From the NCBI RefSeq assembly GCF_947503855.1, contig NZ_CANNFF010000010.1, positions 62,001-126,000 on the forward strand: a stretch of 64,000 bases of DNA, in the 5' to 3' direction. A program made the position numbers and the translations under genes. Below are positions 1 through 8,256 of the stretch, one piece after another (position 1 is the first letter of the stretch; each line of letters opens with the position of its first letter). This DNA is from an uncultured Polaribacter sp. (lineage in GTDB: Bacteria > Bacteroidota > Bacteroidia > Flavobacteriales > Flavobacteriaceae). The notes under the pieces are model-generated. The model was not told the DNA's origin and searched no databases. It saw only the letters and a list, made by a program, of their open reading frames with translations.

Positions 1-338
1 CAAGCTCCATAACCAACAGCCCAAAAATGCCTACCCCAATACTGTTTATTTAAATTGGGAAATTCCTGCTGTAACATTCTTGATGAGCGACCTTTCAGCT
101 TCTTTACCAAAACACTTATACTCAAAGATGGAGGAAACTCAACATGCATATGGACATGATCCTTGCTTACAACTCCTTTTAATATATGAACATTTTCAGA
201 ATTACATATTTGGATTAGTAAATCGCGACATCGATTTTGAACATCGCCTCGCAAAACAGCATATCGGTATTTTGTTGCCCGTACAATATGGCAAATCAAA
301 TTGGTTATCGAATGTGAATTCCTACGATAGTTTGGCAT
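1..338 (-). CDS. tnpA: IS200/IS605-family transposase TnpA, partial (C-terminus off the window)
   Basis: On the minus strand an ATG at 338 opens a frame that runs to the window edge (112 codons visible). It begins MPNYRRNSHSITNL and contains KYRYAVLRGD, then DHVHMHVEFPP around residues 60-70, then KLKGRSSRMLQQEFP and WGRHFWAVGYG. The H61-V-H63 pair is the HUH metal-binding motif of single-strand Y1 transposases. The catalytic tyrosine should lie further on, outside the window. Enzymes of this family cut and rejoin the ends of single-stranded IS copies. No frameshift is seen in the visible part, so the gene may be intact. It faces the same way as the GH92 fragment it has cut. Confidence 0.9.
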   Translation of the reverse strand, partial: MPNYRRNSHSITNLICHIVRATKYRYAVLRGDVQNRCRDLLIQICNSENVHILKGVVSKDHVHMHVEFPPSLSISVLVKKLKGRSSRMLQQEFPNLNKQYWGRHFWAVGYGA

Positions 339-374
339 TCTACAAAACTAAAACATTTATAGAAACTAAAGTAA

Positions 375-391
375 CTGCAATAAAATTGCAG
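375..391. repeat. Subterminal hairpin of the IS200-like element
   Basis: A perfect 6-bp stem (CTGCAA at 375-380, TTGCAG at 386-391) with a 5-nt loop lies 37 bp upstream of the tnpA start. IS200/IS605 TnpA proteins recognise small imperfect or perfect subterminal hairpins, so this is the likely recognition site at this end. The assignment rests on position and shape only. Confidence 0.6.
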
Positions 392-395
392 GGTT

Positions 396-980
396 TTAAC
401 CTTTAACTTGATAATAAATAATATAATCAAGTAATTCATCTCTATGTTCTAAATCAAGGATAACATACTGTGATGAAGTAGACGGAAATTGATATTTATG
501 AATACCACTTCGTTTAGAAACGGTCAATTCAACATCAATATTGGTATCATCTAAATGTACTTTGTAAAACCCAGGTTCTGCAACTTCATTTTTATGAGAA
601 AATTTAGATTTGTAGCCTTTATGTCCATCAGCTCCATTATTAAAAACTTGTTTATTGGTTGGCATTAACAAAATATCTCCATAATCAGAAACTCCAGTTC
701 CACTTATATGTGTATGCGAAAATCCATAAATTTCGTTGTCAGAATAATGATATCCTGAGCATCCATCCCAACCATCAAGCCTTGTATCTGGAGAGAGCTG
801 GATCATACCAAAAGGCATTGTTGCTCCTGGATAAGTATGCCCATGCCCCCCTGTTCCAATAAAAGGATTTACATAAGAAATTAGGTTTTTATCTTTTTTG
901 GCAACTTTAATTTCTTCATTAGAATTGCAAGAAATGAATACGAATACACTAAGAAAAAATGAGAAAAATTTAAGTTTCAT
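396..980 (-). pseudogene. GH92 alpha-mannosidase lipoprotein, N-terminal fragment cut by the IS
   Basis: The frame starts at ATG 980 with a lipoprotein signal (MKLKFFSFFL, lipobox FISC). It continues into the N-terminal beta-sandwich domain of glycoside hydrolase family 92: YVNPFIGTGGHGHTYPGA, PFGMIQLSPDT, GWDGCSGYHY, GFSHTHISGTG and VILDLEHRDELLD. GH92 enzymes are usually about 750 residues; here the family match ends near residue 187. A few unrelated residues and a stop follow, at the edge of the IS200-like element. The catalytic (alpha/alpha)6 domain is therefore missing or displaced to the far side of the element. Intact homologues are exported exo-alpha-mannosidases acting on mannans or N-glycans. 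The fragment is almost certainly inactive. Confidence 0.85.
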
Positions 981-1095
981 CAAAATAGATTATTAAATTC
1001 ATATCAAATATAACAGAAAATGAAAATTAGCCATTATTTTATTCCTTTTTTTAGTAAAGTGCCATTAATTAAACTAATAAAATAAAGAAACTAAA

Positions 1096-2052
1096 CTAGT
1101 AAACCTCCTTAAAAAAACGACTTTTTAAAAAGCCCAAACCATAACTAAAAAATTGAGTTATAGTAGTTAAGACACTTAAAAAACCTACTATAAGCCCGTA
1201 TTTAAGCGTTGCATCTACTAATAAAACTAAGAAATACAGATAATAGCATGCTAGTAAAGTAAGCTCTCCAAAAAAGGCTAAAAACACACTAAAAACCAAG
1301 CCTAAAATAAACACACTTGGAAACCAATAAGTAATTTTAGCAGTTTTAGGATACTTTTTATTTAAGAAAGGTCTTGCCGTTCCAAAACCAAATGTTTGCT
1401 TAAAAAACTGTGGTATGGTGCTTCTACGTTTATGATACACAAATGCTTTTTCTATCAATTGTGTTTCGAAACCATTTTGCCATAATCTAAAGGTTAAATC
1501 GATATCTTCTCCGTTTTTCATTTTAGAAAAACCTTGTGTTTTTTCGAATGCTTTTTGAGACAATCCTAAATTAAAACTTCTAGGTTGAAATTTACCAACG
1601 GCTTGTTTTCTACCCCTAATGCCGCCAGTGGTTAATACAGCTGTCATAGAATAATTAATGGCTTTTTGTAGTGCTGTAAAACTTTTATGAGCTGCATCTG
1701 GACCACCAAAAGCATCTGTAAAATTAGTTTCTAACACTTTTTTTACTTCAGATAAATATTGAGTTGGCAAAATAACATCTGAGTCTAAAATGATAAAATA
1801 GTTTCCTGTGGCTTTTTGCATGCCAAAATTACGGCTTGCTCCTGCTCCACTGTTTTCTTTAAAAAAATATTTTATAGTAAGCTTTGAAGTATATTTTTTA
1901 ACAATTTCTTTAGATGTTATTGATGAACCATCTTCTATAACAAGCACCTGAAAACTGTCTAGAAAATCTTGTTGGGTAAGACTTTCTAACAACTCGTCTA
2001 TTTCTTTAGGACGATTATATACAGGTATTATGATGCTGAAAAGAAGTTTCAA
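1096..2052 (-). CDS. Family 2 glycosyltransferase, membrane-anchored
   Basis: This 318-residue protein opens with the GT-A nucleotide-sugar fold of GT2 enzymes: SIIIPVYNRPKEIDELLESL, then VIEDGSS, then the metal-binding LDSDV near residue 90-95. An acceptor-side motif NGEDIDLTFRLW is near residue 180. The C-terminal 80 residues hold two or three membrane helices. It probably moves a sugar onto a lipid-linked or surface polysaccharide at the inner face of the membrane. The substrate cannot be told. The start is TTG at 2052, since a TAA stop lies two codons upstream and no ATG is available. It stands alone, separated from fabI by a palindromic element and short AT repeats. Confidence 0.88.
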   Translation of the reverse strand: MKLLFSIIIPVYNRPKEIDELLESLTQQDFLDSFQVLVIEDGSSITSKEIVKKYTSKLTIKYFFKENSGAGASRNFGMQKATGNYFIILDSDVILPTQYLSEVKKVLETNFTDAFGGPDAAHKSFTALQKAINYSMTAVLTTGGIRGRKQAVGKFQPRSFNLGLSQKAFEKTQGFSKMKNGEDIDLTFRLWQNGFETQLIEKAFVYHKRRSTIPQFFKQTFGFGTARPFLNKKYPKTAKITYWFPSVFILGLVFSVFLAFFGELTLLACYYLYFLVLLVDATLKYGLIVGFLSVLTTITQFFSYGLGFLKSRFFKEVY

Positions 2053-2054
2053 AA

Positions 2055-2078
2055 TTTAAAAGTTTAAAAGTTTAAAAG
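2055..2078. repeat. Three tandem copies of TTTAAAAG
   Basis: The octamer TTTAAAAG is repeated three times without gaps just upstream of the glycosyltransferase start, and a decayed fourth copy follows. It is simple AT-rich sequence. It may be slippage, and no role is implied. Confidence 0.6.
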
Positions 2079-2144
2079 TTGAAAGTTTTAATTACTAAAA
2101 AAAAAAACAACTTTAAAATATGCTATTAACTAGCAAACAGGTTT

Positions 2145-2226
2145 AGCCCTGATTGAGCGGTTTGTTTGAGCTCTTTTTTATTCTTTTTTGAATAAAAAAA
2201 GCGAGTAGCGAAAGCAGGAAATGGCT
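2145..2226 (-). repeat. Palindromic intergenic element / possible fabI terminator
   Basis: About 82 bp can fold on itself. The outer arms are AGCC (2145) with GGCT (2223-2226) and CCTG with CAGG. The inner hairpin is CTCTTTTTTATTC (2171-2183) with GAATAAAAAAAGCGAG (2190-2205). The right edge lies 1 bp from the fabI stop codon at 2228-2230. I recall very similar sequence blocks in intergenic positions of other flavobacterial genomes; that is memory, not a search. It could end fabI transcription. Confidence 0.55.
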
Positions 2227-2227
2227 T

Positions 2228-3034
2228 CTACTCAAACTTTTTAATAACTGCATCGCTTACACCCATGTTAGAAAAACCTCCATCGTGAAATAGGTTTTGC
2301 AGAGTTACTTTTTTGGTTAAATCTGAAAATAACGAAATGGTATAATCTGCACAATCTGCTGCTGTGGCATTGCCTAAAGGACTCATTTTTTCTGCATAGG
2401 CAATAAAACCATCAAAACCTTTTACACCAGTTCCTGCTGTAGTTGGTGTTGGCGATTGCGAAATGGTGTTGACACGCACTTTGTGATCGCGCCCAAAAAA
2501 ATAACCAAAACTACGTGCAATGCTTTCTAAATAGGCTTTATTGTCTGCCATATCATTATAATCTGGAAAAACACGTTGTGCGGCCATATAAGTTAAAGCC
2601 ACAATGCTTCCCCACTTGTTCATGGCTTTTTTGTTGTACAAAACATTCATCGTTTTATGAAAAGAGACTGCTGAAACGTCCCAACCTTTAGTGGTAAAAT
2701 CGTATTTTGGATCTGTGTAATGTTTGCCTTTTCTTACGTTTACAGACATACCTATCGAGTGTAAAACAAAGTCGATTTTACCTCCAAGAATATTCATAGA
2801 TTTTTCTACCAGGTTTTCTAAATCTTCTACAGATGTTGCGTCTGCAGGAATAATTTGCGAGTTTGTTTTTTCTGCCAATGCATTTAACTCGCCCATTCTC
2901 ATAGCAATAGGTGCATTTGTTAATACAAATTCGGCGCCTTCTTCATGGGCTCTTTCTGCTACTTTCCAAGCAATTGAATGCTCGTTTAAAGCACCAAAAA
3001 TAATTCCTTTTTTTCCTTTTACTAAATTGTACAT
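2228..3034 (-). CDS. fabI: Enoyl-[acyl-carrier-protein] reductase, NADH-dependent
   Basis: FabI performs the last reduction in each round of fatty-acid elongation (trans-2-enoyl-ACP to acyl-ACP) in the cytoplasm. This 268-residue protein has the SDR nucleotide-binding start KGKKGIIFGALNEHSIAW and the LHSIGMS motif. It also has the catalytic pair Tyr-x6-Lys in PDYNDMADNKAYLE, and a second conserved tyrosine in LTYMAAQ. Length is typical and the start is ATG. It lies downstream of recN with a gap of about 110 bp that holds a repeat-like sequence. A second, unrelated enoyl reductase (FabV) is encoded at 30034-31227. FabI is the usual target of triclosan. Confidence 0.96.
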   Translation of the reverse strand: MYNLVKGKKGIIFGALNEHSIAWKVAERAHEEGAEFVLTNAPIAMRMGELNALAEKTNSQIIPADATSVEDLENLVEKSMNILGGKIDFVLHSIGMSVNVRKGKHYTDPKYDFTTKGWDVSAVSFHKTMNVLYNKKAMNKWGSIVALTYMAAQRVFPDYNDMADNKAYLESIARSFGYFFGRDHKVRVNTISQSPTPTTAGTGVKGFDGFIAYAEKMSPLGNATAADCADYTISLFSDLTKKVTLQNLFHDGGFSNMGVSDAVIKKFE

Positions 3035-3085
3035 TGTGGTTGTTGGTTTTTAGTAGGTAGTGTTTTTTTTTGATCGTTTTCAATT

Positions 3086-3113
3086 AAGTTCTCGTCTGCG
3101 CTCGAACTGACAA
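3086..3113. repeat. Short palindromic intergenic repeat (AGTTC...GAACT)
   Basis: Between recN and fabI lies a GC-richer block, AGTTCTCGTCTGCGCTCGAA then CTGACA, with pairing arms AGTTC (3087-3091) and GAACT (3104-3108). It stands out from the AT-rich surroundings. It resembles a repeat I remember from many Flavobacteriaceae intergenic regions. No second copy was seen in this window. Confidence 0.45.
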
Positions 3114-3145
3114 CTATCCTTTTTCTTAATATACTTTTCTTGATT

Positions 3146-4798
3146 CTAGTTTAATAATTCTTTTGCGTGGATTAAAGCTGAGTCTGAAATATCTTTTCCA
3201 CTTAACATTTCTGCAATTTCTACAACACGTTCTTCTGTAGTTAGTTGCTTTAAATTGGTAGTAGTTACTCCTTTTACTTCTTCTTTATACACTTTATAAT
3301 GGCTGTTTCCTTTGGCTGCAATTTGTGGTAAGTGAGTAATGGCAATTACTTGCATATTTTTACTCATATTTTGCATAATAGCTGCTATTTTGTTAGAAAC
3401 TTCTCCAGAAACACCTGTATCTATCTCATCAAAAATAATGGTGGGTAATTGTGTATTTTCTGATAAAACTTTTTTTACAGATAGCATTATTCTAGACAAC
3501 TCTCCACCAGAAGCTACTTTTTTTAGTTCGCCAAAATTACCACCTTTGTTGGCTGCAAAGAGAAATTCTAATTCGTCTTTTCCGTTTGAAAAATAAATAA
3601 TAGTGGGTTTTACTTTTATTGAAAAGCGTGCATTTTGCATGCCTAAATCTGCCAGTAAATTTTGTAATTCTTTGGTTAAATGTGGAATTGCCTTTTTTCT
3701 AGCATTACTGATTAAATGGGCAATATTATCTAACTTTTCTGCAACCGCATGTATTTCTTTTTTCTTGTTTTCTATCTCTTCCTCTGCAGATTCTACTTGT
3801 CTTACTTTTTCTGATAATTGCTCTAATACTGCTAACAATTCTTCATTAGAGTTTACATAATGTTTTTTTTGCAAATTGTATAACACTTGCAGTCTGTCGT
3901 TAATTTCTTCTGCTTCGTTAGGACGAAACTCTACAGTTTCGTTGGCATTTTCTAATTCTGTAACAATATCATCAACCTCTATTTTTACAGAGGTTATTCG
4001 TGCTAATACCTCTTGGTATTCTTTAGAAAAAGGGGCAATTTTAGTTAATTTAGTTTCTAGACTGTGTAGTAAATTTTGTATGCCAATTTCTTCATTTATA
4101 GAAATTTCTAAAGCTTCAGACAAGTTGAGCTTGATGTGCTCTATATTATTTAATTTCTCTAATTTTTCCTCTAACTCGTCTTGTTCTTCTTTTTTAATAT
4201 TTGCTTTTTCTAATTCTGTAAACAGATGCAAATTATAATCAAATTGTTGGTTGGCTTCTTTTTGCTGATTTTCTAATACTTCTAGTTCCTTTTTAAGCAC
4301 ATTCAGCTGTGTAAAACCACTGTTGTAAGAGGCAATTTTTCCTTGATTTTGTGCAAGTGCATCAATAATGGCAAACTGAAAAGAGGTATCTGATAACTGC
4401 ATGGTTTGATGTTGCGAATGCACATCTATCAATTTTGTTCTTAACTCGTTTAAAACTGATAAGGTTACAGGTGTATCATTTACAAAAGCTCTTGATTTTC
4501 CTGAAGGTAAAATTTCTCTTCTAATAATGGTTTCTGCTTCGTAATCTAAATCTACTTCTTCAAAAAAATCTTGTAAGTTGTAATTAGTAATTGCCAATTT
4601 AGCTTCTACAATACATTTTTGAGAAGTGTCTTTTAGAGACGATAAATCTGCTCTGTTACCCAAAACCAAGCCCAAAGCACCTAATAAAATCGATTTTCCT
4701 GCACCAGTTTCTCCAGTAATGATAGATAAACCGTTGGAAAAATCAATACTTAAATGATTGATTAAAGCGTAATTATTTATAGAAAGTTGTGATAGCAA
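3146..4798 (-). CDS. recN: DNA repair protein RecN
   Basis: RecN is an SMC-like ATPase that helps early in repair of DNA double-strand breaks. The 550-residue protein has the Walker A sequence GETGAGKS at residues 29-36 and a long coiled-coil middle rich in Glu, Lys and Leu. The signature SGGELSR and the Walker B segment IIFDEIDTGVSGEV are near the end, followed by the ITHLPQIA switch region. Length is normal. The start is TTG at 4798: a stop lies a few codons upstream, no ATG is in between, and the protein starts as other RecN proteins do (LSINNYALI). It follows porD and coaBC in the same direction, a common order in this phylum. Confidence 0.96.
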   Translation of the reverse strand: MLSQLSINNYALINHLSIDFSNGLSIITGETGAGKSILLGALGLVLGNRADLSSLKDTSQKCIVEAKLAITNYNLQDFFEEVDLDYEAETIIRREILPSGKSRAFVNDTPVTLSVLNELRTKLIDVHSQHQTMQLSDTSFQFAIIDALAQNQGKIASYNSGFTQLNVLKKELEVLENQQKEANQQFDYNLHLFTELEKANIKKEEQDELEEKLEKLNNIEHIKLNLSEALEISINEEIGIQNLLHSLETKLTKIAPFSKEYQEVLARITSVKIEVDDIVTELENANETVEFRPNEAEEINDRLQVLYNLQKKHYVNSNEELLAVLEQLSEKVRQVESAEEEIENKKKEIHAVAEKLDNIAHLISNARKKAIPHLTKELQNLLADLGMQNARFSIKVKPTIIYFSNGKDELEFLFAANKGGNFGELKKVASGGELSRIMLSVKKVLSENTQLPTIIFDEIDTGVSGEVSNKIAAIMQNMSKNMQVIAITHLPQIAAKGNSHYKVYKEEVKGVTTTNLKQLTTEERVVEIAEMLSGKDISDSALIHAKELLN

Positions 4799-4869
4799 AT
4801 TGACTAATTTTTAGGAGATAAAATTAGTGAAAAATTGTGAATTCTAAAGAAATGTTTTTTTATATCTAT

Positions 4870-5760
4870 CTAATCTATTTTTCTCCACTTAGAATTATTA
4901 TTGGGAGAAATTCTACGAACAGTTTGTATCAAACGTTGTTTTTTTCTGGTTTGAGTTTCCTCTGAGTATAGATTAACAATTTCATCTGCTTTTGCATCAA
5001 AGAACACTCTAATTAGATAATTACCCACTGTTTTATTAAAAATGCCTTCTAATGCAATTACACTGTCTTCTATACTTTGTTGAGACGATACTTTGGATGT
5101 TACCAGATTATCGAAACCTTTTCTATGATAATTGTATAAAGTATTTCTAAACACTTTTAATTTTGGCGCCATTAAATTGTCTATTAATAAAAAACGATTT
5201 TGTTTTCCAACCACATTTTGCCAAGAGGTAAGTCCACTTTGTTGCGCCTGTAACATTACATTTTGCGCTTCTTTTAATTCGTTTTCTCCTCCATAAAGTG
5301 CAAAAGTATCTGCATCTAAGCCTAAAATTACTTGTACATAAAAAACAATGGTAGAGATTAGGTTGCTATCAAAAGTATTTCTATTATAAATTAAAGGATC
5401 AAACTCGTTGTAACGAAAATTAAATTCGTTGTCTTTAATATTTAAAATAGGCGACGCATATGTTGAATTAAAAATGGGTCTTGTAGATTGTACCTGCAAG
5501 GTAGCTGTAAAATTGTTATTGTTTCTAGAAGTTATTATAATGGTAAATGCGCAATCTATTCGCTCTTCTGGCTGTACCGTTTTGTTAGTCCATTTTGTTT
5601 GGTTTACAAATTCTGTTAACGAAGTTTGTAATGTTTTAAAAACTTGGGTATTAGACCCTTGTACCTGATTGTAATTTACAGTAACCAAAGCATTTAGCTC
5701 TTGTGAGGTTACATACAAACTAGCGGACAAAAAAATAAAAAAAAATAAGAGTTTACGCAT
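4870..5760 (-). CDS. porD: DUF4835 family protein, PorD-type T9SS component
   Basis: This 296-residue protein has a cleavable signal peptide (LFFFIFLSASLYVTSQ) and no further membrane helix, so it should be periplasmic or outer-membrane associated. It matches my knowledge of the DUF4835 family: RPIFNSTYASPIL, FNFRYNEFDPL, VFYVQVILGLDADTF and the terminal region with IRVFFDAKADE. Members are now often annotated as type IX secretion system protein PorD. T9SS exports gliding adhesins and enzymes in this phylum and fits with gldF-gldG elsewhere in the window. It sits between coaBC and recN, an order common in Flavobacteriia. The symbol follows family annotation and is not proven function. Confidence 0.82.
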   Translation of the reverse strand: MRKLLFFFIFLSASLYVTSQELNALVTVNYNQVQGSNTQVFKTLQTSLTEFVNQTKWTNKTVQPEERIDCAFTIIITSRNNNNFTATLQVQSTRPIFNSTYASPILNIKDNEFNFRYNEFDPLIYNRNTFDSNLISTIVFYVQVILGLDADTFALYGGENELKEAQNVMLQAQQSGLTSWQNVVGKQNRFLLIDNLMAPKLKVFRNTLYNYHRKGFDNLVTSKVSSQQSIEDSVIALEGIFNKTVGNYLIRVFFDAKADEIVNLYSEETQTRKKQRLIQTVRRISPNNNSKWRKID

Positions 5761-5838
5761 TTTATAAAATTAGCTTTGTCTATTTAATTGTGTTGATTAA
5801 CTATCTAAAGACTAGCTACAACAGCTTTAACAGACAAT

Positions 5839-7050
5839 TTATTTTTGTAATTTATTTACAATTTCATTCATTATATCTTTAGCAACTTCTACTTTAGATT
5901 TTAATGTAAACGATTTCTCGTTAAAATTTTTATCAATAATAGTAATTTTATTGGTATCAGTTGCAAAACCTGCACCTTTATCTTGTAAAGAATTTAGTAC
6001 AATAGCATCTAAATTTTTTCTTTCTAATTTAGTTTTTGCATTTTCTAGTTCGTTATTGCTTTCTAATGCAAAACCTACTAAAAATTGCTCTTTTTTAACA
6101 GCTCCTAAAGATGCTAAAATATCTTTTGTAGGTGTTAACTGAATCTCTAACGTTGCTGAAGACTTTTTTATTTTCTGATTGACAACATTTTTTGGTTTAT
6201 AATCTGCCACAGCTGCAGAAAGAATAGCAATATCTACTTGATCAAAATATTTATGTGCTTCTATGTACATTTGTTCAGCAGAAACCACATTAATTCTATG
6301 TACAAAAGAATGTTTTGTTTGTTGGTTGCTTGGGCCCGAAATTAAAAAAACTTCTGCTCCTAAATTTGCAGCTGCTTCTGCAATTGCAAATCCCATTTTA
6401 CCCGAAGAATGATTGCCAATAAAACGAACAGGATCAATAGCTTCGTATGTTGGACCTGCTGTTAGCAATATTTTTTTTCCTTTTAAAGGCAATTTAGAAA
6501 CAATATCTTTTTCTATAAATGATACAATATCTTCAGGTTCTGCCATTCTACCTTCACCTACCAAACCGCTTGCCAATTCACCAGAAGTTGCAGGTATTAA
6601 AATATGACCAAAGCTTTGTAAAGTATCTAAATTTTTCTTTGTTGATGGATGGATATACATATCCAAATCCATAGCTGGTGCAAAATACACAGGACATTTT
6701 GCAGACAAATAGGTTGCCAATAATAAATTATCGCAAGTTCCATTAGTCATTTTAGATAGTGTGTTTGCTGTTGCTGGTGCAATTAACATATAATCTGCCC
6801 AAAGTCCTAATTCTACGTGATTGTTCCACAATTCATTTTCGTCTTCTTTAGAGTAAAATGAAGAGTTTACAGGATTTTTAGAAAGTGTAGATAGTGTAAG
6901 AGGTGTTATAAAATCTTTAGACGCAGGTGTCATTATAACTTTAACATCTGCGCCTAATTTTATAAATAAACGAACTAAACTAGCCGTTTTGTATGCTGCA
7001 ATTCCTGCAGTAATACCTAAAAGTATTTTTTTATTTTTTAAAACAGACAT
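5839..7050 (-). CDS. coaBC: Bifunctional phosphopantothenoylcysteine decarboxylase / phosphopantothenate-cysteine ligase
   Basis: CoaBC makes 4'-phosphopantetheine for coenzyme A in two steps: CTP-driven coupling of cysteine to phosphopantothenate, then FMN-dependent decarboxylation. The N-terminal flavoprotein half shows GITAGIAAYK and APAMDLDMY. The C-terminal ligase half begins near residue 190 with LLTAGPTYEAIDPVRFIGNHSSGKMG. Total length (403) is standard. In the decarboxylase flap the sequence is ASGLVGEGRM, with serine where E. coli has its catalytic cysteine (ACG); other Bacteroidota also lack it as far as I recall. Its ATG overlaps the rpoZ stop by one base (TAATG), so the two are translationally coupled. 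Confidence 0.96.
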   Translation of the reverse strand: MSVLKNKKILLGITAGIAAYKTASLVRLFIKLGADVKVIMTPASKDFITPLTLSTLSKNPVNSSFYSKEDENELWNNHVELGLWADYMLIAPATANTLSKMTNGTCDNLLLATYLSAKCPVYFAPAMDLDMYIHPSTKKNLDTLQSFGHILIPATSGELASGLVGEGRMAEPEDIVSFIEKDIVSKLPLKGKKILLTAGPTYEAIDPVRFIGNHSSGKMGFAIAEAAANLGAEVFLISGPSNQQTKHSFVHRINVVSAEQMYIEAHKYFDQVDIAILSAAVADYKPKNVVNQKIKKSSATLEIQLTPTKDILASLGAVKKEQFLVGFALESNNELENAKTKLERKNLDAIVLNSLQDKGAGFATDTNKITIIDKNFNEKSFTLKSKVEVAKDIMNEIVNKLQK

Positions 7051-7370
7051 TACTCTGCATCAGGAGTTCTATGATAAACTTTATCATTTAACCACTCTTC
7101 TACTGCAATTGCTGCTGGTTTGGGTAATCTTTCGTAAAATTTAGATACCTCTATTTGTTCTTTGTTTTCAAAAACTTCTTCTAAAGAATCGTTATAGGTA
7201 GCAAATTCGTCTAGTTTTTCTACCAATTCTTTCTTTAAGTCTCCATTAATTTGTTCAGCTCTTTTTGCAATAATAGAAATCGCTTCGTAAATATTTTGAG
7301 TTGGCGCCTCTATTTCTTCTTTGTTGTAAGTAATGGTACTTAATGCTGCATTTGTATCTTTATAATCCAT
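7050..7370 (-). CDS. rpoZ: DNA-directed RNA polymerase subunit omega, Bacteroidota type
   Basis: This 106-residue acidic protein has the omega fold signature NIYEAISIIAKRAEQIN near residues 27-43. The C-terminus (YERLPKPAAIAVEEWLNDKVYHRTPDAE) is typical of the Bacteroidota version. Omega helps assemble and stabilise RNA polymerase around beta-prime. It lies 4 bp after bamD and overlaps coaBC by one base, in the conserved bamD-rpoZ-coaBC block. Confidence 0.9.
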   Translation of the reverse strand: MDYKDTNAALSTITYNKEEIEAPTQNIYEAISIIAKRAEQINGDLKKELVEKLDEFATYNDSLEEVFENKEQIEVSKFYERLPKPAAIAVEEWLNDKVYHRTPDAE

Positions 7371-7374
7371 AATA

Positions 7375-8244
7375 CTATTTTATGTTTTCTTTGTTCTTTT
7401 TATTGTATTCGTCAAGCTTTTTTAAAAAAACGTCTCCTTTTTCTTTCTCTTTTTCTAAAGTGGCTAATATTTCGTTAGCATCTTCCATAAATTTAGAATT
7501 GGGAAAATTAATTTTTAGCTTATCGTATGCGTCTACAGCTTCTTTAGCTCGCTCTGTCTTTCTTCTGTCTGTACTTTTTAGCACAAAATCATGTGCCGCT
7601 TTAAGTCTGTAATATAAAGCTTCTTCTTTGTATTTTGTACCTAAATAATCTTCTAACAAATTGTCAAACGCTTGTATTGCTGCTTTGTAATTTCTTAAAT
7701 CGTAATCTGCAGTTCTGTAGTATGTTTTGGCAATTTCGAAATACTTTTTTTCTAGTTTTTGCCTTATCTCTTTGTAATATTTATTAGCTTCTTCTATTTT
7801 ATCAGAATCTGAATAATTATTTATAAAACTTTGAAATGCTTCTAAAGCTTTATTGGTATCCGTAGGGTCTATACTAAACCTGGGTGATGCTAATTTATAA
7901 CTGTAGGCAGTCAAAAATGCTGCTTCTTCTTTTTTAGAACTTTTCGGATAGTTTTTTACAAAACGATCAAAATAGTAACCCGCAATTGTATAGTTTTTTT
8001 CGTTTAAATTAGATTGTGCTACCATAAAAGAAACACGCTCCATTTGAGGTTTACCTCTGTAAGATGGGGTAATTTTCTCAAATAAACGCAATGCTTTCGA
8101 ATATTTTTGGCTTTCGTATAATTTTACAGCCATTTTATACTGCTCTTCTACAGTACCTTTATTTAATACTTTTTGGTACTCTCCACAAGAGAATAACATC
8201 AGGCTAAGTGTAAATAAATACGCTAAATTTTTAATTTTTTGCAT
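7375..8244 (-). CDS. bamD: Outer membrane protein assembly factor BamD
   Basis: BamD is the essential lipoprotein partner of BamA in folding beta-barrel proteins into the outer membrane. The 289-residue protein has a lipoprotein signal with lipobox MLFSC (Cys about residue 20). TPR-like helices follow, including EEQYKMAVKLYESQKYSKAL, YFDRFVKNYPKSSKKEEA and AFDNLLEDYLGTKYKEEALYY. Length and repeats fit the family. A -7 type box (TAATTTTG) ends only 4 bases before the ATG, so the transcript may be leaderless. It heads the block running through rpoZ, coaBC, porD and recN. Confidence 0.94.
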   Translation of the reverse strand: MQKIKNLAYLFTLSLMLFSCGEYQKVLNKGTVEEQYKMAVKLYESQKYSKALRLFEKITPSYRGKPQMERVSFMVAQSNLNEKNYTIAGYYFDRFVKNYPKSSKKEEAAFLTAYSYKLASPRFSIDPTDTNKALEAFQSFINNYSDSDKIEEANKYYKEIRQKLEKKYFEIAKTYYRTADYDLRNYKAAIQAFDNLLEDYLGTKYKEEALYYRLKAAHDFVLKSTDRRKTERAKEAVDAYDKLKINFPNSKFMEDANEILATLEKEKEKGDVFLKKLDEYNKKNKENIK

Positions 8245-8248
8245 CGGG

Positions 8249-8256
8249 CAAAATTA
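8249..8256 (-). promoter_or_regulatory. -7 promoter box of bamD (TAATTTTG)
   Basis: Read on the minus strand this matches TANNTTTG, the Bacteroidota sigma-ABfr -7 element. Only four bases separate it from the bamD ATG, so transcription would begin at or next to the start codon. No clear -33 TTTG is seen at 19 bp. Confidence 0.5.

Larger units (their letters stand above)
1..410 (-). mobile_element. IS200/IS605-like insertion sequence, one end only
   Basis: This is one end of an insertion sequence. It holds the 5' part of a Y1 (HUH) transposase gene on the minus strand. Outside the gene start lies a small perfect hairpin (375-391), as is usual near the ends of IS200/IS605 elements. Past the hairpin the sequence passes into a GH92 mannosidase gene whose frame breaks off. 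The exact junction cannot be fixed without an empty site; I place it between about 400 and 435. The rest of the element is off the left edge, so a tnpB cannot be excluded. Confidence 0.85.

Noticed and set aside
80..406. Plus-strand reading frame of 108 codons at the left edge
   Set aside because: It is the opposite strand of the IS200-like tnpA, which has clear family motifs on the minus strand.
659..862. Plus-strand frame inside the GH92 fragment
   Set aside because: No family resemblance, and it lies wholly over the GH92 coding strand.
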